This document shows positions 1-9,635 of a DNA stretch of 64,000 bases, one piece after another. The DNA lies in contig NZ_CP096563.1 in the NCBI RefSeq assembly GCF_023221595.1, positions 1,594,501 through 1,658,500 on the forward strand, in the 5' to 3' direction. How positions within the stretch are numbered: the first letter of the stretch is position 1; each line of letters opens with the position of its first letter. The stretch comes from Rhodococcus qingshengii JCM 15477 (lineage in GTDB: Bacteria > Actinomycetota > Actinomycetes > Mycobacteriales > Mycobacteriaceae). The notes beneath the pieces are model-generated. The model was not told the DNA's origin, did no database searches, and was given only the letters and a program-made list of their open reading frames with translations. Both the position numbers and the translations under genes were made by a program.

Positions 1-974
1 GACCCGTCCATTGGATCAGGTGCTTCGTGGGTGGCGGGCGGAATGCTTGCCCCGCTTTCCGAAGGCTGGCCGGGTGAAGAAACCGCGTTGACAATCGGTG
101 CAGCGTCCCTGGAACGGTGGCCGACGTTCGGTGAGGAGCTCGGAAAATTCGGGCAATCGGTCTTCACCGCGGACAGCTCGCTGACGGTTGCACTCGACAC
201 TGCCGACGCGCAGGACCTGCAGACCATCGCCGAGTGGGTGAGCTCGCAGGGGCACGAACTCGAAGTTCTCGGTCGCGCGCGCATCCGTGAACTCGAACCG
301 ATGCTGGGCCGGGGCATCCGGTCGGGGTTGATGGCTGTTGGTGAGTCCGCCGTCGACAACAGACTTCTGCTGGCGGCGTTGCAGAAGGCCTGTGCGGAAT
401 CCGGCGTCGAATTGATCGCGCGGGCCGTCGACGACCTCGCCGAACTCGATACCGATCAGATAGTGCTCACCGCCGGTATCGCGTCACCCAAGCTGTGGCC
501 CGGGCTACCGGTACGCCCGGTCAAGGGCGAAATCCTTCGCTTGCGCAGTAGGCCTGGAGTCACCCCGGCGCCCAGCCGCACCATCCGCGGAAGCGTCCAC
601 GGGCGGCCCGCCTACCTCGTCCCGCGCGGTGACGGAATCGTCGTCGGCGCAACACAATACGAGTCTGGTGAGGATACACAGGTCACGATGGCCGGCGTAC
701 GGGACCTGATCAACGACGCCGAGGCACTGATGCCGGCGATCGGCGAATACGAACTGTACGAGTGCGCGGCAGGTCTGCGTCCCATGACGCCGGACAACCT
801 GCCGTTGATCGGGCGCGTGTCCGATCGTGTTGTCGTCTCCACCGGGCACGGCCGCAACGGGGTCCTGCTGACGCCCGTCACCGCCGATGCGACGGTCGCG
901 TTGCTGAACGGCACATCTTTGGTCGAGGTAAAAGGAACCGAACCCGAGCGGTTCGCAGTAGCTAAGGAAAATTC

Positions 975-978
<4 letters not shown>
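1..978 (+). CDS. thiO: Glycine oxidase ThiO (5' truncated by window edge)
   Basis: FAD-dependent oxidase that makes the glycine imine (dehydroglycine) used to build the thiazole ring of thiamine. The frame is open from base 1, reading DPSIGSGASWVAGGMLAP, so the gene begins upstream and the roughly 40 N-terminal residues with the FAD dinucleotide motif are missing. The ASWVAGGMLAP block and the C-terminal segment with LRPMTPDNLPLIG and STGHGRNGVLL are typical of the DAO family. It overlaps thiS by four bases (ATGA), which indicates translational coupling in a thiO-thiS-thiG operon. Its promoter and any thiamine riboswitch lie outside the window. Confidence 0.93.
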
Positions 979-1935
<957 letters not shown>

Positions 1936-2064
1936 CGGACCATTTCCGGGTGTTTTCTCAGGGTTATGCCCAGATTGTCCGGCTTCGTGTCCTACCTGAG
2001 TACCACTCGGAACTAGACCTGTGGCCGATGTGCTGGTCATTGCCGGTAGGGCAAAGTTCTCCTC

Positions 2065-3054
2065 ATGATTGAACTGAGGGGATTGACCAAGGTTTACGGA
2101 CCGACGAAAGCGGTGGACGATTTGTCGTTCACGGTCAAGCCGGGCATCGTGACGGGCTTCCTGGGCCCGAACGGTGCAGGTAAGTCGACGACGATGCGGA
2201 TGATCCTGGGTCTGGATCAGCCGACGTCGGGTGCGGCGTTGATCGAGGGCAAGCCGTACCGCGAGCTCAAGACGCCGTTGCGGACTGTCGGCGCGTTGCT
2301 GGATGCGAAGTGGGTGCACCCCAATCGCAGTGCGCGTGCACATCTGCAGTGGATGGCTGCTTCGAACGGGATCCCGAAGTCCCGCGTCGACGAGGTGCTC
2401 GGGTTGGTCGGGTTGTCCGAGGTGGCGGGCAAGAAGGCCGGCGGGTTCTCGCTCGGTATGTCGCAGCGTCTGGGGTTGGCGGGTGCGTTGTTGGGGGATC
2501 CGAAGGTGTTGTTGTTCGACGAGCCGGTCAACGGTCTCGATCCGGAGGGCATCGTCTGGATTCGTAAGTTCATGCAGCGGTTGGCGGCCGAGGGCCGCAC
2601 GGTGTTGGTGTCGAGTCACCTTCTGTCGGAGATGGCGCTCACGGCGGAGCAGTTGGTGGTGATCGGTCGGGGTCGGTTGATTTCGGATTCGACGGTCGCG
2701 GAGTTCGTGGATCGTTCGTCGGAGTCGACGGTGCGCGTGCGCAGCCCACAGCTCGATGCGTTGCGCAGTGTGTTGCTCTCGCAGGGGCTGACGGTGCGTG
2801 AAGACGGTTCCGGCGTTGCCCCGGCATTGGTGGTCGTGGATTCGACCACCGATGTGATCGGTGGTTTAGCTGGTTCGCAGGGAATCGTGTTGTACGAGTT
2901 GGCTTCTCAGCAGGGGTCGCTCGAGGATGCGTTCATGAAGTTGACCGGGGACGATGTCCAGTACCACGCATCCGGTATCGATCCGGGTGTCGGTGCACAC
3001 CACGCAAATACACAGCAGGCAAACACGCAGCAGGCTATGGGAGGTGCACTGTAA
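2065..3054 (+). CDS. ABC transporter ATP-binding protein
   Basis: Nucleotide-binding subunit of an ABC-2 type exporter. Walker A GPNGAGKS is at residues 34-41, the signature SLGMSQ at 129-134, Walker B LLFDEP at 149-154 and the switch histidine at 185 (SSHLLSE). The domain order and the 329-residue length fit the DrrA/CcmA-like group in actinobacteria. The tail carries a short NTQQA repeat just before the stop. The stop codon overlaps the ATG of the permease at 3054, so the two form a unit. Substrate cannot be inferred. Confidence 0.9.
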   Translation: MIELRGLTKVYGPTKAVDDLSFTVKPGIVTGFLGPNGAGKSTTMRMILGLDQPTSGAALIEGKPYRELKTPLRTVGALLDAKWVHPNRSARAHLQWMAASNGIPKSRVDEVLGLVGLSEVAGKKAGGFSLGMSQRLGLAGALLGDPKVLLFDEPVNGLDPEGIVWIRKFMQRLAAEGRTVLVSSHLLSEMALTAEQLVVIGRGRLISDSTVAEFVDRSSESTVRVRSPQLDALRSVLLSQGLTVREDGSGVAPALVVVDSTTDVIGGLAGSQGIVLYELASQQGSLEDAFMKLTGDDVQYHASGIDPGVGAHHANTQQANTQQAMGGAL

Positions 3055-3824
3055 TGGCTGTTCTCAGTGCTGAACGTATCAAGATCACCACGACCAAGTC
3101 GCCGCTGTGGTGCTCGGTCATCATCGTCGTGCTCGCGCTCGGCTTCGCGGCCATCATGGGCGCGGTTGCCAAGTCGGCTCTGACGTCCTCCGACGTCCAG
3201 GGAGCACCGGACCTCGACACCGCCGTTGCCACGGCCGGCATCTCGGGTTTCGGAATCATGGTTCTCATGATCATGGCGGCCCTCGCGGTCACCAGTGAGT
3301 ACCGCTTCGGGACCATCCGCACCACCTTCCAGGCCGTTCCGAACCGTGCCTCGGTTCTGATCGCCAAAGCCGGCCTCATCGGTGCTTTCGGTGCTGTACT
3401 GACATTTGTTCTCGCCTTCGGCGCGTACGCCATGGCCAAGGCCATCGCCGGTACCGAGGCGAGTGCCGGATTGACTCTGTCGAGCGGCAGTGACTGGCGC
3501 GCGATCTACGGCATCCCGATCTACGCCTTCCTGTGCGTGATTCTCGCTGTCGGCGTCGGATCGATCATTCGCCAGTCGGCCGGCGCTATTGCGTTGCTCC
3601 TGCTCTGGCCGCTGCTCATCGAGAGCCTGTTCGGACTGTTCGGCAGCTTCGGCGAGAAGATCACTCCGTTCCTGCCGTTCGCGAATGCAAACCACTTCCT
3701 CAGTGCGAGCAGCGGTGGCGTCGACTTCCACTGGGGACCCTGGGGCAGCCTGATTTACTTCGCGGCCTTCGTTCTGGTGATTTTCGGAGCAAGTATCGTC
3801 ATCGTGAATCGTCGCGACGCCTGA
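3054..3824 (+). CDS. ABC-2 type transporter permease
   Basis: Membrane partner of the preceding ATPase, 256 residues with about six hydrophobic segments (for example residues 17-37, 60-80, 100-125, 155-175, 178-200 and 228-250). The segment TSEYRFGTIRTTFQAVPNR after the second helix is a characteristic ABC-2 permease loop found in lantibiotic/antibiotic exporter permeases. Start overlaps the ATPase stop by one base. The unit is followed by two hairpins. Likely exports a small molecule or lipid, but no substrate evidence is present. Confidence 0.86.
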   Translation: MAVLSAERIKITTTKSPLWCSVIIVVLALGFAAIMGAVAKSALTSSDVQGAPDLDTAVATAGISGFGIMVLMIMAALAVTSEYRFGTIRTTFQAVPNRASVLIAKAGLIGAFGAVLTFVLAFGAYAMAKAIAGTEASAGLTLSSGSDWRAIYGIPIYAFLCVILAVGVGSIIRQSAGAIALLLLWPLLIESLFGLFGSFGEKITPFLPFANANHFLSASSGGVDFHWGPWGSLIYFAAFVLVIFGASIVIVNRRDA

Positions 3825-3836
3825 TCTTGTCGCTCC

Positions 3837-3867
3837 CTCGGTAGGTGTTGTCGGGAGACCTACCGAG
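3837..3867 (+). terminator. Hairpin after ABC transporter genes
   Basis: Perfect 10-base inverted repeat CTCGGTAGGT (3837-3846) with ACCTACCGAG (3858-3867), loop of 11. It begins 12 bases past the permease stop. No T-run follows, so it may act as a partial terminator or RNA-stabilising stem. Confidence 0.5.
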
Positions 3868-3889
3868 AACAAGGAGTGACAGCAGAGTA

Positions 3890-3925
3890 GGGACCCAGTA
3901 CGAAAAACCATTCGTACTGGGTCCC
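3890..3925 (+). terminator. Strong intrinsic terminator
   Basis: Perfect 15-base stem GGGACCCAGTACGAA (3890-3904) with TTCGTACTGGGTCCC (3911-3925), six-base loop, followed by TTT. It separates the ABC unit from the peptidase gene that starts 31 bases later. Confidence 0.8.
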
Positions 3926-3956
3926 TTTCCTGTGCTCCGGCCGATATCCTCCGAAG

Positions 3957-5408
3957 ATGAGACTCTTCGGTGTGGTTGTGGTCGCAATGGCTGGAGCACT
4001 CGTGGTGAGTGGATGCGCGTCGGGAAGTGAAGCGGCCGTCCCGACAGACCCGGTTGCATTCTCCGAGACCGTCACGGTCGACGCCGTGACCGGGCATCTG
4101 GAGCAACTCGAGAAGATCGCCGCCAACAACGAGGGCAATCGATCGGCCGGTACCCCCGGCTACGACGCCAGTGTCGACTACGTGGCAAACCTGCTCGAAG
4201 ACAAGGGTTTCGAGGTCAGCACCCCGGAATTCGACTTCAGCTCCTTCGATCCCGGCACCGAATCCCTGAAAGCCGCTGACGGCTCCGATGTTCCGGTGCG
4301 GGCGCTGACATATTCCACCTCCACGGGACCGACCGGAATCACGGCGCGTCTGGTGGCGATTCCCGCCGACGAGACCCCCGGTTGCGAGGCCACCGACTAC
4401 GACGGCCGCGACGTGAACGGTGCAATCGTGCTGGTCACCCGCGGAGTGTGCCCGTTCGGCGACAAGCAGAAGATCGCCGCTGATCGCGGCGCGGCGGCGT
4501 TGCTGGTTGCCAACAACGAGGACGCAATGCTGGGCGGGGCTACCTTGGGTGAACCCGAAGACGCCCGCATTCCGACCGGCGGGGTGAGTAAGGCGTCGGG
4601 CGAGGCTCTTGCCGCAGCGCCCGGAGACCTCACGCTGATTCTCGACACGTCGACGGAAACGACGAAGTCGCGCAACGTGATTGCGCAGACCAAGACCGGC
4701 GCGACCGACAACGTGGTTGTCGTGGGCGCCCACCTGGACAGTGTGCCGGAAGGTCCCGGAATCAACGACAACGGAAGCGGTACCGCAGCCGTACTGGAAA
4801 CCGCGCTGCAGATGGGAAGCTCACCGAGCATCGAAAATGCCGTGCGTTTTGCTTTCTGGGGAGCGGAAGAAGTGGGATTGGTCGGCTCCACCCGCTACGT
4901 CGAGGGTCTGAGCGATCAGGAACGGGCCGACATCGCCCTGTACCTGAATTTCGACATGCTCGGTTCGCCCAACGCCGGATACCTGGCTTACGACGGCGAC
5001 AACTCGGATGCCGTCGGGGAGGGGCCCGGGCCCGAGGGGTCGGCGGGCATCGAGCGCACCTTCGTCGATTTTCTCGCCGGGCGAGGGATTGCGGCGGACG
5101 GAACGGACTTCGACGGGCGCTCCGACTACGGCCCGTTCATCGAGATCGGGATCCCGGCGGGTGGCGTGTTCAGCGGCGCGGACGAGCGCAAGACGCCGGC
5201 ACAGGCCGAGAAGTGGGGCGGAGAAGCGGAGGAGACCTTCGACCCGAACTACCACAGTGCCCAGGACAACCTCGCGAACATCGATCGCGAAGCGCTCGCT
5301 GCCAACGCTTCTGCAGTAGCCTTCGGAGTTGCGACGTATGCCCAGGATTTGAGCGGGCCGAACGGAGTTCCCGTCGGCGATGCCCGGACACAGGCCAGAA
5401 CCGAATGA
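3957..5408 (+). CDS. lpqL: M28 family metallo-aminopeptidase lipoprotein (LpqL-like)
   Basis: Exported zinc aminopeptidase anchored as a lipoprotein. The N-terminus is a lipoprotein signal with lipobox VVSGC (modified Cys20). A PA (protease-associated) domain occupies roughly residues 130-230. The M28 two-zinc site is intact: H259 (AHLDS), D271 (INDNGSG), E304/E305 (AEE), D333 (NFDMLG) and H433 (YHSAQDN). At 483 residues it matches mycobacterial LpqL, encoded near thiG in M. tuberculosis (Rv0418), which supports orthology. Its stop codon lies in the first copy of a 16-base tandem repeat. Confidence 0.88.
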   Translation: MRLFGVVVVAMAGALVVSGCASGSEAAVPTDPVAFSETVTVDAVTGHLEQLEKIAANNEGNRSAGTPGYDASVDYVANLLEDKGFEVSTPEFDFSSFDPGTESLKAADGSDVPVRALTYSTSTGPTGITARLVAIPADETPGCEATDYDGRDVNGAIVLVTRGVCPFGDKQKIAADRGAAALLVANNEDAMLGGATLGEPEDARIPTGGVSKASGEALAAAPGDLTLILDTSTETTKSRNVIAQTKTGATDNVVVVGAHLDSVPEGPGINDNGSGTAAVLETALQMGSSPSIENAVRFAFWGAEEVGLVGSTRYVEGLSDQERADIALYLNFDMLGSPNAGYLAYDGDNSDAVGEGPGPEGSAGIERTFVDFLAGRGIAADGTDFDGRSDYGPFIEIGIPAGGVFSGADERKTPAQAEKWGGEAEETFDPNYHSAQDNLANIDREALAANASAVAFGVATYAQDLSGPNGVPVGDARTQARTE

Positions 5409-5447
5409 TCGACTGACCGAATGATCGACTGACCGAATGATCGACTG
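5401..5447. repeat. Three tandem 16-base repeats over a stop codon
   Basis: The unit CCGAATGATCGACTGA occurs at 5401-5416 and 5417-5432, and a third copy (last base changed) runs 5433-5447. The peptidase stop codon TGA (5406-5408) is inside copy 1, so copies 2 and 3 are untranslated. This looks like replication-slippage expansion. Confidence 0.9.
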
Positions 5448-5497
5448 TGCGAGCGACCAGGAGGCCACTGTGCGAGAACGGCGGCAGCACACTGTCT

Positions 5498-5522
5498 GTA
5501 ACTCTGAGTTACGCTTGAGTTA
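5498..5522. promoter_or_regulatory. Candidate operator before cyclase gene
   Basis: Perfect palindrome GTAACTC-T-GAGTTAC at 5498-5512, followed 11 bases later by a third half site GAGTTA (5517-5522) that touches the start codon. Its position across the expected promoter/start suggests a repressor site. The cognate regulator is unknown. Confidence 0.5.
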
Positions 5523-6373
5523 TGGCTGATCTGTCCCCGGAGAACACCGACACGGCAGGTGCTTCTTCCTCCTCGGTTCGAGGCGTCGTCGACGTCGTCT
5601 TGAACTCTGCGGCAGAACTTAACCGTCGGCAGCAGCTCATCGACGCGCTACGACGCCTCAGGCGGGCACTACCCGGTGATCCAGGGTTTGGGGATCCGCT
5701 CTCGCTCGCCGGCCCCGGCGGTGCCCGCGCCGTGGCGCGCGTCGCTGACAGATTGCTCGATCAGAAGCCGGCAGCCACTCGCGAAGTGAGCCTCGGAGCA
5801 CTGCAGGTGTGGCAGGCAGCGCTGGAAAAGATGGGCCGCGGACGTGGCGATCAAGAACTGACCATCGTCTTCACCGATCTGGTGGGCTTCTCCACCTGGT
5901 CGCTCGCAGCCGGTGACGGCGCGACGCTGACCCTTCTGCGTGCGGTGGCGCAGGCCGTGGAAACTCCGATCACCGACAACGGCGGACACGTCGTCAAACG
6001 GATGGGCGACGGTCTGATGGCAGTGTTCATTCGCCCGGATGCGGCTTTGAAGGCGGTGTTCACCGCGCAGGACGCGCTCGCGGAAGTCGATCTCGACGGA
6101 TACACCCCGCGCATGCGCGTCGGCCTACACACGGGTACCCCGCGTCAGATCGGTGACGACTGGCTCGGCGTCGACGTGACCATCGCCGCCCGGATGATGG
6201 GCTTGGGCGGCGACGGCAACGTCATGATGTCGGCGACAACTCTCGAGGAACTCGAAGCCGGCACCCTGGAGGATCTCGATCTCACGATCCGGCCATGGCG
6301 GCGAGGGTTTTTCGCGACCACGCCCAACGGAGTTCCCGTCGACCTGGGAATCTGGCGCGTGCGCCGGAACTAG
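5522..6373 (+). CDS. Class III adenylate/guanylate cyclase domain protein
   Basis: Soluble nucleotidyl cyclase of 283 residues. Residues 1-110 form a helical region without a recognisable sensor domain. The catalytic domain covers about 112-280. Metal-binding aspartates are D119 (FTDLVGFS) and D163 (KRMGDG), and the transition-state arginine is in VTIAARM. Base-selecting residues cannot be assigned confidently, so cAMP is the likely but unproven product. ATG at 5522 sits directly behind a palindrome and no clear ribosome site precedes it, so leaderless translation is possible. It converges on thiD with an 18-base gap. Confidence 0.85.
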   Translation: MADLSPENTDTAGASSSSVRGVVDVVLNSAAELNRRQQLIDALRRLRRALPGDPGFGDPLSLAGPGGARAVARVADRLLDQKPAATREVSLGALQVWQAALEKMGRGRGDQELTIVFTDLVGFSTWSLAAGDGATLTLLRAVAQAVETPITDNGGHVVKRMGDGLMAVFIRPDAALKAVFTAQDALAEVDLDGYTPRMRVGLHTGTPRQIGDDWLGVDVTIAARMMGLGGDGNVMMSATTLEELEAGTLEDLDLTIRPWRRGFFATTPNGVPVDLGIWRVRRN

Positions 6374-6395
6374 CGCCCTGGACCTCGAGCGCTAG
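6370..6395. terminator. Small hairpin joining two convergent stop codons
   Basis: Inverted repeat CTAGCGC (6370-6376) and GCGCTAG (6389-6395) with a 12-base loop. Each arm contains the TAG stop of one of the two converging genes (cyclase and thiD). It may be a weak bidirectional terminator. Confidence 0.4.
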
Positions 6396-7234
6396 ACCTG
6401 GAGCCGCCAGAGCGGGGACACCGGACCGTGTCCCGCGCCGAGGTCGTACGACGCCTCGAGACACTTGGTCACCCACTCCTTGCCGAACGCCACCGCGTCC
6501 GGAACGGAATAGCCGTGTGCGAGAGCGCAAGTGATCGCAGCAGCCAGCGTGTCTCCGCCGCCGTGATCGTTGCCGGTGTCGATCCGGGCACTGCTGAATT
6601 CGAGGAAACGGTCGCCGTCGAACAACAGGTCGGTGGACAACTCCGAAGTACGAAGGTGGCCACCCTTGACGATGGACCATTGAGCGCCGAGCGCATGCAG
6701 CGCTTCTGCCGCTTGGCGGGCGCTCTTGTCGTCGACGACCTCGATACCGGTGATCAACCGAACCTCGTCGAGGTTCGGAGTGACCACCGTGGCTGCCGGA
6801 ATCAAGGTGTTGCGGACCGCGTCGAGAGCTTCTTCGTGCAGCAGCGGATCGCCGTGCATCGACGCGCACACCGGGTCGACCACGAGCGGAATCGGACGGT
6901 CGCGGCCGATCCCAACCTCGGCGGCAACCGCGGCCACCGCTTCGATGATCGTCGTCGACGCGAGCATTCCCGTCTTCGCCGCACCGACGCCGATGTCCGA
7001 GACCACGACGCGCACCTGGTCGGCGACGATCTCCGGCGGAATCTCGTGGAATCCGCTGACTCCCACCGAATTCTGGACCGTCACTGCGGCGACGGCCACG
7101 CAGGCGTGCACTCCGCACATCGCCATCGTGCGGGAATCGGCTTGAATGCCGGCTCCGCCACCGGAGTCGGTTCCGGCGATGGTCAATGCCCGAATCGGGG
7201 TCTGTCCGGCGGGGGTCAGGGGCAGCAGCTTCAC
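6392..7234 (-). CDS. thiD: Hydroxymethylpyrimidine/phosphomethylpyrimidine kinase ThiD
   Basis: Phosphorylates HMP and HMP-phosphate in the pyrimidine branch of thiamine synthesis. GTG at 7234 gives a 280-residue protein whose N-terminus carries the ribokinase-fold motif GTDSGGGAG (21-29); the reading frame is open further upstream but that extension is not ThiD-like. DPVCASMHGDPLL and the anion-hole region DHGGGDTLAAAI match the mycobacterial form, in which the usual GTGC motif reads GGGD. It lies about 4.5 kb from thiG, transcribed in the opposite direction. Confidence 0.94.
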   Translation of the reverse strand: MKLLPLTPAGQTPIRALTIAGTDSGGGAGIQADSRTMAMCGVHACVAVAAVTVQNSVGVSGFHEIPPEIVADQVRVVVSDIGVGAAKTGMLASTTIIEAVAAVAAEVGIGRDRPIPLVVDPVCASMHGDPLLHEEALDAVRNTLIPAATVVTPNLDEVRLITGIEVVDDKSARQAAEALHALGAQWSIVKGGHLRTSELSTDLLFDGDRFLEFSSARIDTGNDHGGGDTLAAAITCALAHGYSVPDAVAFGKEWVTKCLEASYDLGAGHGPVSPLWRLQV

Positions 7235-7471
7235 GACGACGAGCCTACCGATCGGACCTGGGGAAACGGCAGCTCGGTCCCACCTCTCGCGGGAACGACG
7301 GCGCGAACTGCGATTGCGATCCGGTCGTTCCCAGTGCAAAAATTGGTCGAACCCGGGACAGCGTCGTCGGTAGCTGATTCTATGAGTGGCATGGATCACA
7401 GTTATGGAGAGCGTGCGAACGCAGCTGTCGCCGATCGCGCAGGTGCACATCGTGCCGTGGAGGTCGCCGCA

Positions 7472-7822
7472 ATGAACGACATCGAAAATTCGAAAACCGG
7501 AACCTCACCGGAAGTCACGCTCGTGGACAATCCGTCGCACGAACGATTCGAACTGCTCTCCGACGACGAGTTGGTCGGCATCCTCGGATACCGCGACGAA
7601 GACGAGATTTCGGGGAGCGGAGCCGAAGCGGGCGACGTGGTTGCGTACATGCATACCGTCGTCAAAGAGGAGTACGGCGGGCAGGGACTGGCAGCCGTAC
7701 TCGTGCAGTTCGCAATGGACTGCGCCCGTGAACGTGATTGGTCGGTACGGCCCGTGTGTACCTATGTTCAGCGGTACCTCGGCGAGCATCCCGAGTATCT
7801 GGAACTGCTCGTCGAGGACTAG
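7472..7822 (+). CDS. GNAT-like N-acetyltransferase (YjdJ/COG2388 type)
   Basis: Small 116-residue protein with the minimal acetyltransferase fold of the NATD1/YjdJ type: the acetyl-CoA loop is EEYGGQGLAAVLV and the C-terminal motif VRPVCTYVQRYLGEHPEY is characteristic. Start ATG 7472 is supported by GGAGG at 7459-7463 with 8-base spacing. An upstream in-frame ATG at 7382 lacks a ribosome site. The substrate is unknown. It is divergent from thiD and convergent with xthA. Confidence 0.82.
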   Translation: MNDIENSKTGTSPEVTLVDNPSHERFELLSDDELVGILGYRDEDEISGSGAEAGDVVAYMHTVVKEEYGGQGLAAVLVQFAMDCARERDWSVRPVCTYVQRYLGEHPEYLELLVED

Positions 7823-7853
7823 AAGCCCGAGGGTGCAAACAGACGATCAGGCT

Positions 7854-7887
7854 CCGAGATTCACGATCACCCGAGATTCACGATCAC
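7854..7887. repeat. 17-base tandem duplication at the xthA 3' end
   Basis: CCGAGATTCACGATCAC is present twice head to tail (7854-7870 and 7871-7887). It covers the last codons of xthA. Because 17 is not a multiple of three, the second unit shifts frame and creates the present stop codon. Confidence 0.88.
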
Positions 7888-8667
7888 CGGAGCGTGATCG
7901 CTGGCGCCCTTGCCTTTTCGCTCGTTTCGATCGATCTCGGCCGCCTCGACGCGTGCTGCGAATGCCGGTGAGCCGAGGATGAAGTCGATTCGCATACCCT
8001 GCTTCTTCGGGAAGCGAAGCTGCGTGTAATCCCAGTACGTGTACACGCCGGGACCGGGTGTGTACGGGCGAACTACGTCCGCGAACCCGGACTCGGTGAA
8101 GGCGGTGAACGCAGCTCGTTCCGGCTGCGACGTGTGGGTCTTGCCCTCGAAGAAAGCGGGATCCCACACGTCGTCGTCCGTGGGAGCGACGTTCCAGTCG
8201 CCGACCAGGGCGATCTGCGCGTCGGGATCCTGCTTGAGCCAGCCCTCCGCGTCGTCGCGCAGCTTGGCCAGCCAATCCAGCTTGTAGGCGTAATGCGGGT
8301 CTTCCAGCTCACGGCCGTTGGGGACGTACAGGCTCCACACCCGCACACCGCCGCAGGTGGCACCGATCGCACGTGCCTCGCGGACCGGGTCTGCCTCGGG
8401 ATCCTTGTCGAATCCGGGCTGATCCTCGAATCCGATCTGCACGTCGTCCAAGCCGACGCGGGAAGCGATGGCGACACCGTTCCACTGGCTCAACCCGACG
8501 TGGGCGACCTCGTAGCCGATCTCCTTGAAGCGTTCGTACGGAAACTGCTCGTCCTTGCACTTGGTTTCCTGCATTGCCAGGACGTCGACGTCGGATCGAC
8601 CGAGCCAGTCGATGATCCTGTCGGTACGGGCACGGACGGAGTTGACGTTCCAGGTAGCGATGCGCAC
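7867..8667 (-). CDS. xthA: Exodeoxyribonuclease III
   Basis: Mg-dependent AP endonuclease/3'-5' exonuclease of base-excision repair, 266 residues. The start GTG 8667 gives the canonical MRIATWNVNSVRAR N-terminus. Catalytic elements seen: E34 in QETKC, the GDWNVAPTD segment, RIDFILGSP and SDHAPV near the end. Together with the following GNAT gene and def it repeats the mycobacterial order Rv0427c-Rv0429c. The 3' end ends in a 17-base tandem duplication. Confidence 0.95.
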   Translation of the reverse strand: MRIATWNVNSVRARTDRIIDWLGRSDVDVLAMQETKCKDEQFPYERFKEIGYEVAHVGLSQWNGVAIASRVGLDDVQIGFEDQPGFDKDPEADPVREARAIGATCGGVRVWSLYVPNGRELEDPHYAYKLDWLAKLRDDAEGWLKQDPDAQIALVGDWNVAPTDDDVWDPAFFEGKTHTSQPERAAFTAFTESGFADVVRPYTPGPGVYTYWDYTQLRFPKKQGMRIDFILGSPAFAARVEAAEIDRNERKGKGASDHAPVIVNLG

Positions 8668-8683
8668 GAGGGCAAGCCTAGCG

Positions 8684-9595
8684 TCAGCCGCCGACAGGAT
8701 CGGTGGCGTATCGGTAGCGGTGGTGTTCGACGAATCCGAGCTGCTCGTAGAGCGCGATCGCCGCGAAGTTGTCCGCCGAAACCTGGAGGTACGCGTGCGT
8801 CGCACCGTTCTCACGACCCCAGGAGAGTAGATCTCCGCAGATCAGCGACCCGATTCCGTGACGACGGTGTTCAGGGGCGACGTGAATGCCGGTCAGTCCT
8901 ACCCAGCGTTTGTGGTCGGGTGCCTCGGTGAGCGCAGCGCGCCCGATGGCAAGCGTCGTGTCGGTGTTTCCGATCGCGCCGAAAGTTGCAGTGCCCACGA
9001 CAGCCGTGAGGACCGCCTCGACGTACGCCGGATCGCCGTGGGCGTCGTACATCGACAGCCAGTTGTGGTCGGGGCGGTCGGCGAACGAGGTGACCGGAGG
9101 ACCGAGCGGCAGCGTGACATTGCCCAGATCGGCGGCCATCACGATGGTTTCCTTCTCGCTGCTCCACCCGTCCGGAGCGGTGCCGAGTCGATCGGGGAGG
9201 AGCAGCAGGGTCGGCAGTCCGCGGTCACCGAACCACTGGCGTATCCGCTCGATGGTGCTCGCGTCGAAGCCGGCAACCGCCCCCGCACCACCGAGCGGCA
9301 AAGCCGAATTGGCGCGGCCGGTGACACCGTGACCGGCGCGCAGCAACCAACCGTCGATCCACGCCTGCTCGACCCCCGGCCACGCCGCCGCAGCAGCCGT
9401 TTCGAGGTTTCGAATCTCGCCGATGCGAATCGGGCGGGCCGAGAGACTCTTGAGCGCGATCACCTGATCGGCGGAGACCTGGACCAGCCGACCGTCGCCG
9501 GCGCGAACGGCGATGGGATCGGCGCCCTCGAGGATGCCGATGACGTCGGTCATGGGATGCGAATAGCCGGGTGGGAGCTTGTATCGCAAAACCAC
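8684..9595 (-). CDS. GNAT family N-acetyltransferase (Rv0428c-like)
   Basis: 303-residue protein with an N-terminal part of unknown role (small beta-barrel-like stretch IGILEGADPIAVRAG then RIGEIRNLETAAAAAWPG) and a C-terminal GNAT domain. The acetyl-CoA site is LTGIHVAPEHRRHGIGS, followed by the C-terminal NFAAIALYEQLGF motif. The start used is GTG 9595; an internal ATG at MTDVIG (residue 15) is an alternative. It lies between xthA and def on the same strand with short gaps, suggesting one transcript. Substrate unknown. Confidence 0.85.
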   Translation of the reverse strand: MVLRYKLPPGYSHPMTDVIGILEGADPIAVRAGDGRLVQVSADQVIALKSLSARPIRIGEIRNLETAAAAAWPGVEQAWIDGWLLRAGHGVTGRANSALPLGGAGAVAGFDASTIERIRQWFGDRGLPTLLLLPDRLGTAPDGWSSEKETIVMAADLGNVTLPLGPPVTSFADRPDHNWLSMYDAHGDPAYVEAVLTAVVGTATFGAIGNTDTTLAIGRAALTEAPDHKRWVGLTGIHVAPEHRRHGIGSLICGDLLSWGRENGATHAYLQVSADNFAAIALYEQLGFVEHHRYRYATDPVGG

Positions 9596-9635
9596 CCGGC
9601 TACCGATCGAAATGTTGCCGTTCAGAGCAGAATTC

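Noticed and set aside
1936..2064. Thiamine (TPP) riboswitch near thi genes
   Set aside because: The CTGAGA/ACCTGA-type conserved blocks are not found together here or before thiD; the thiO leader is outside the window.
2907..4733. 608-codon open frame on the minus strand across the ABC permease and M28 peptidase
   Set aside because: It mirrors two well-supported plus-strand genes, has no ribosome site and its translation is low-complexity; a typical high-GC antisense frame.
5401..5447. CRISPR-like array
   Set aside because: Only three directly adjacent 16-base copies without spacers and no cas genes.
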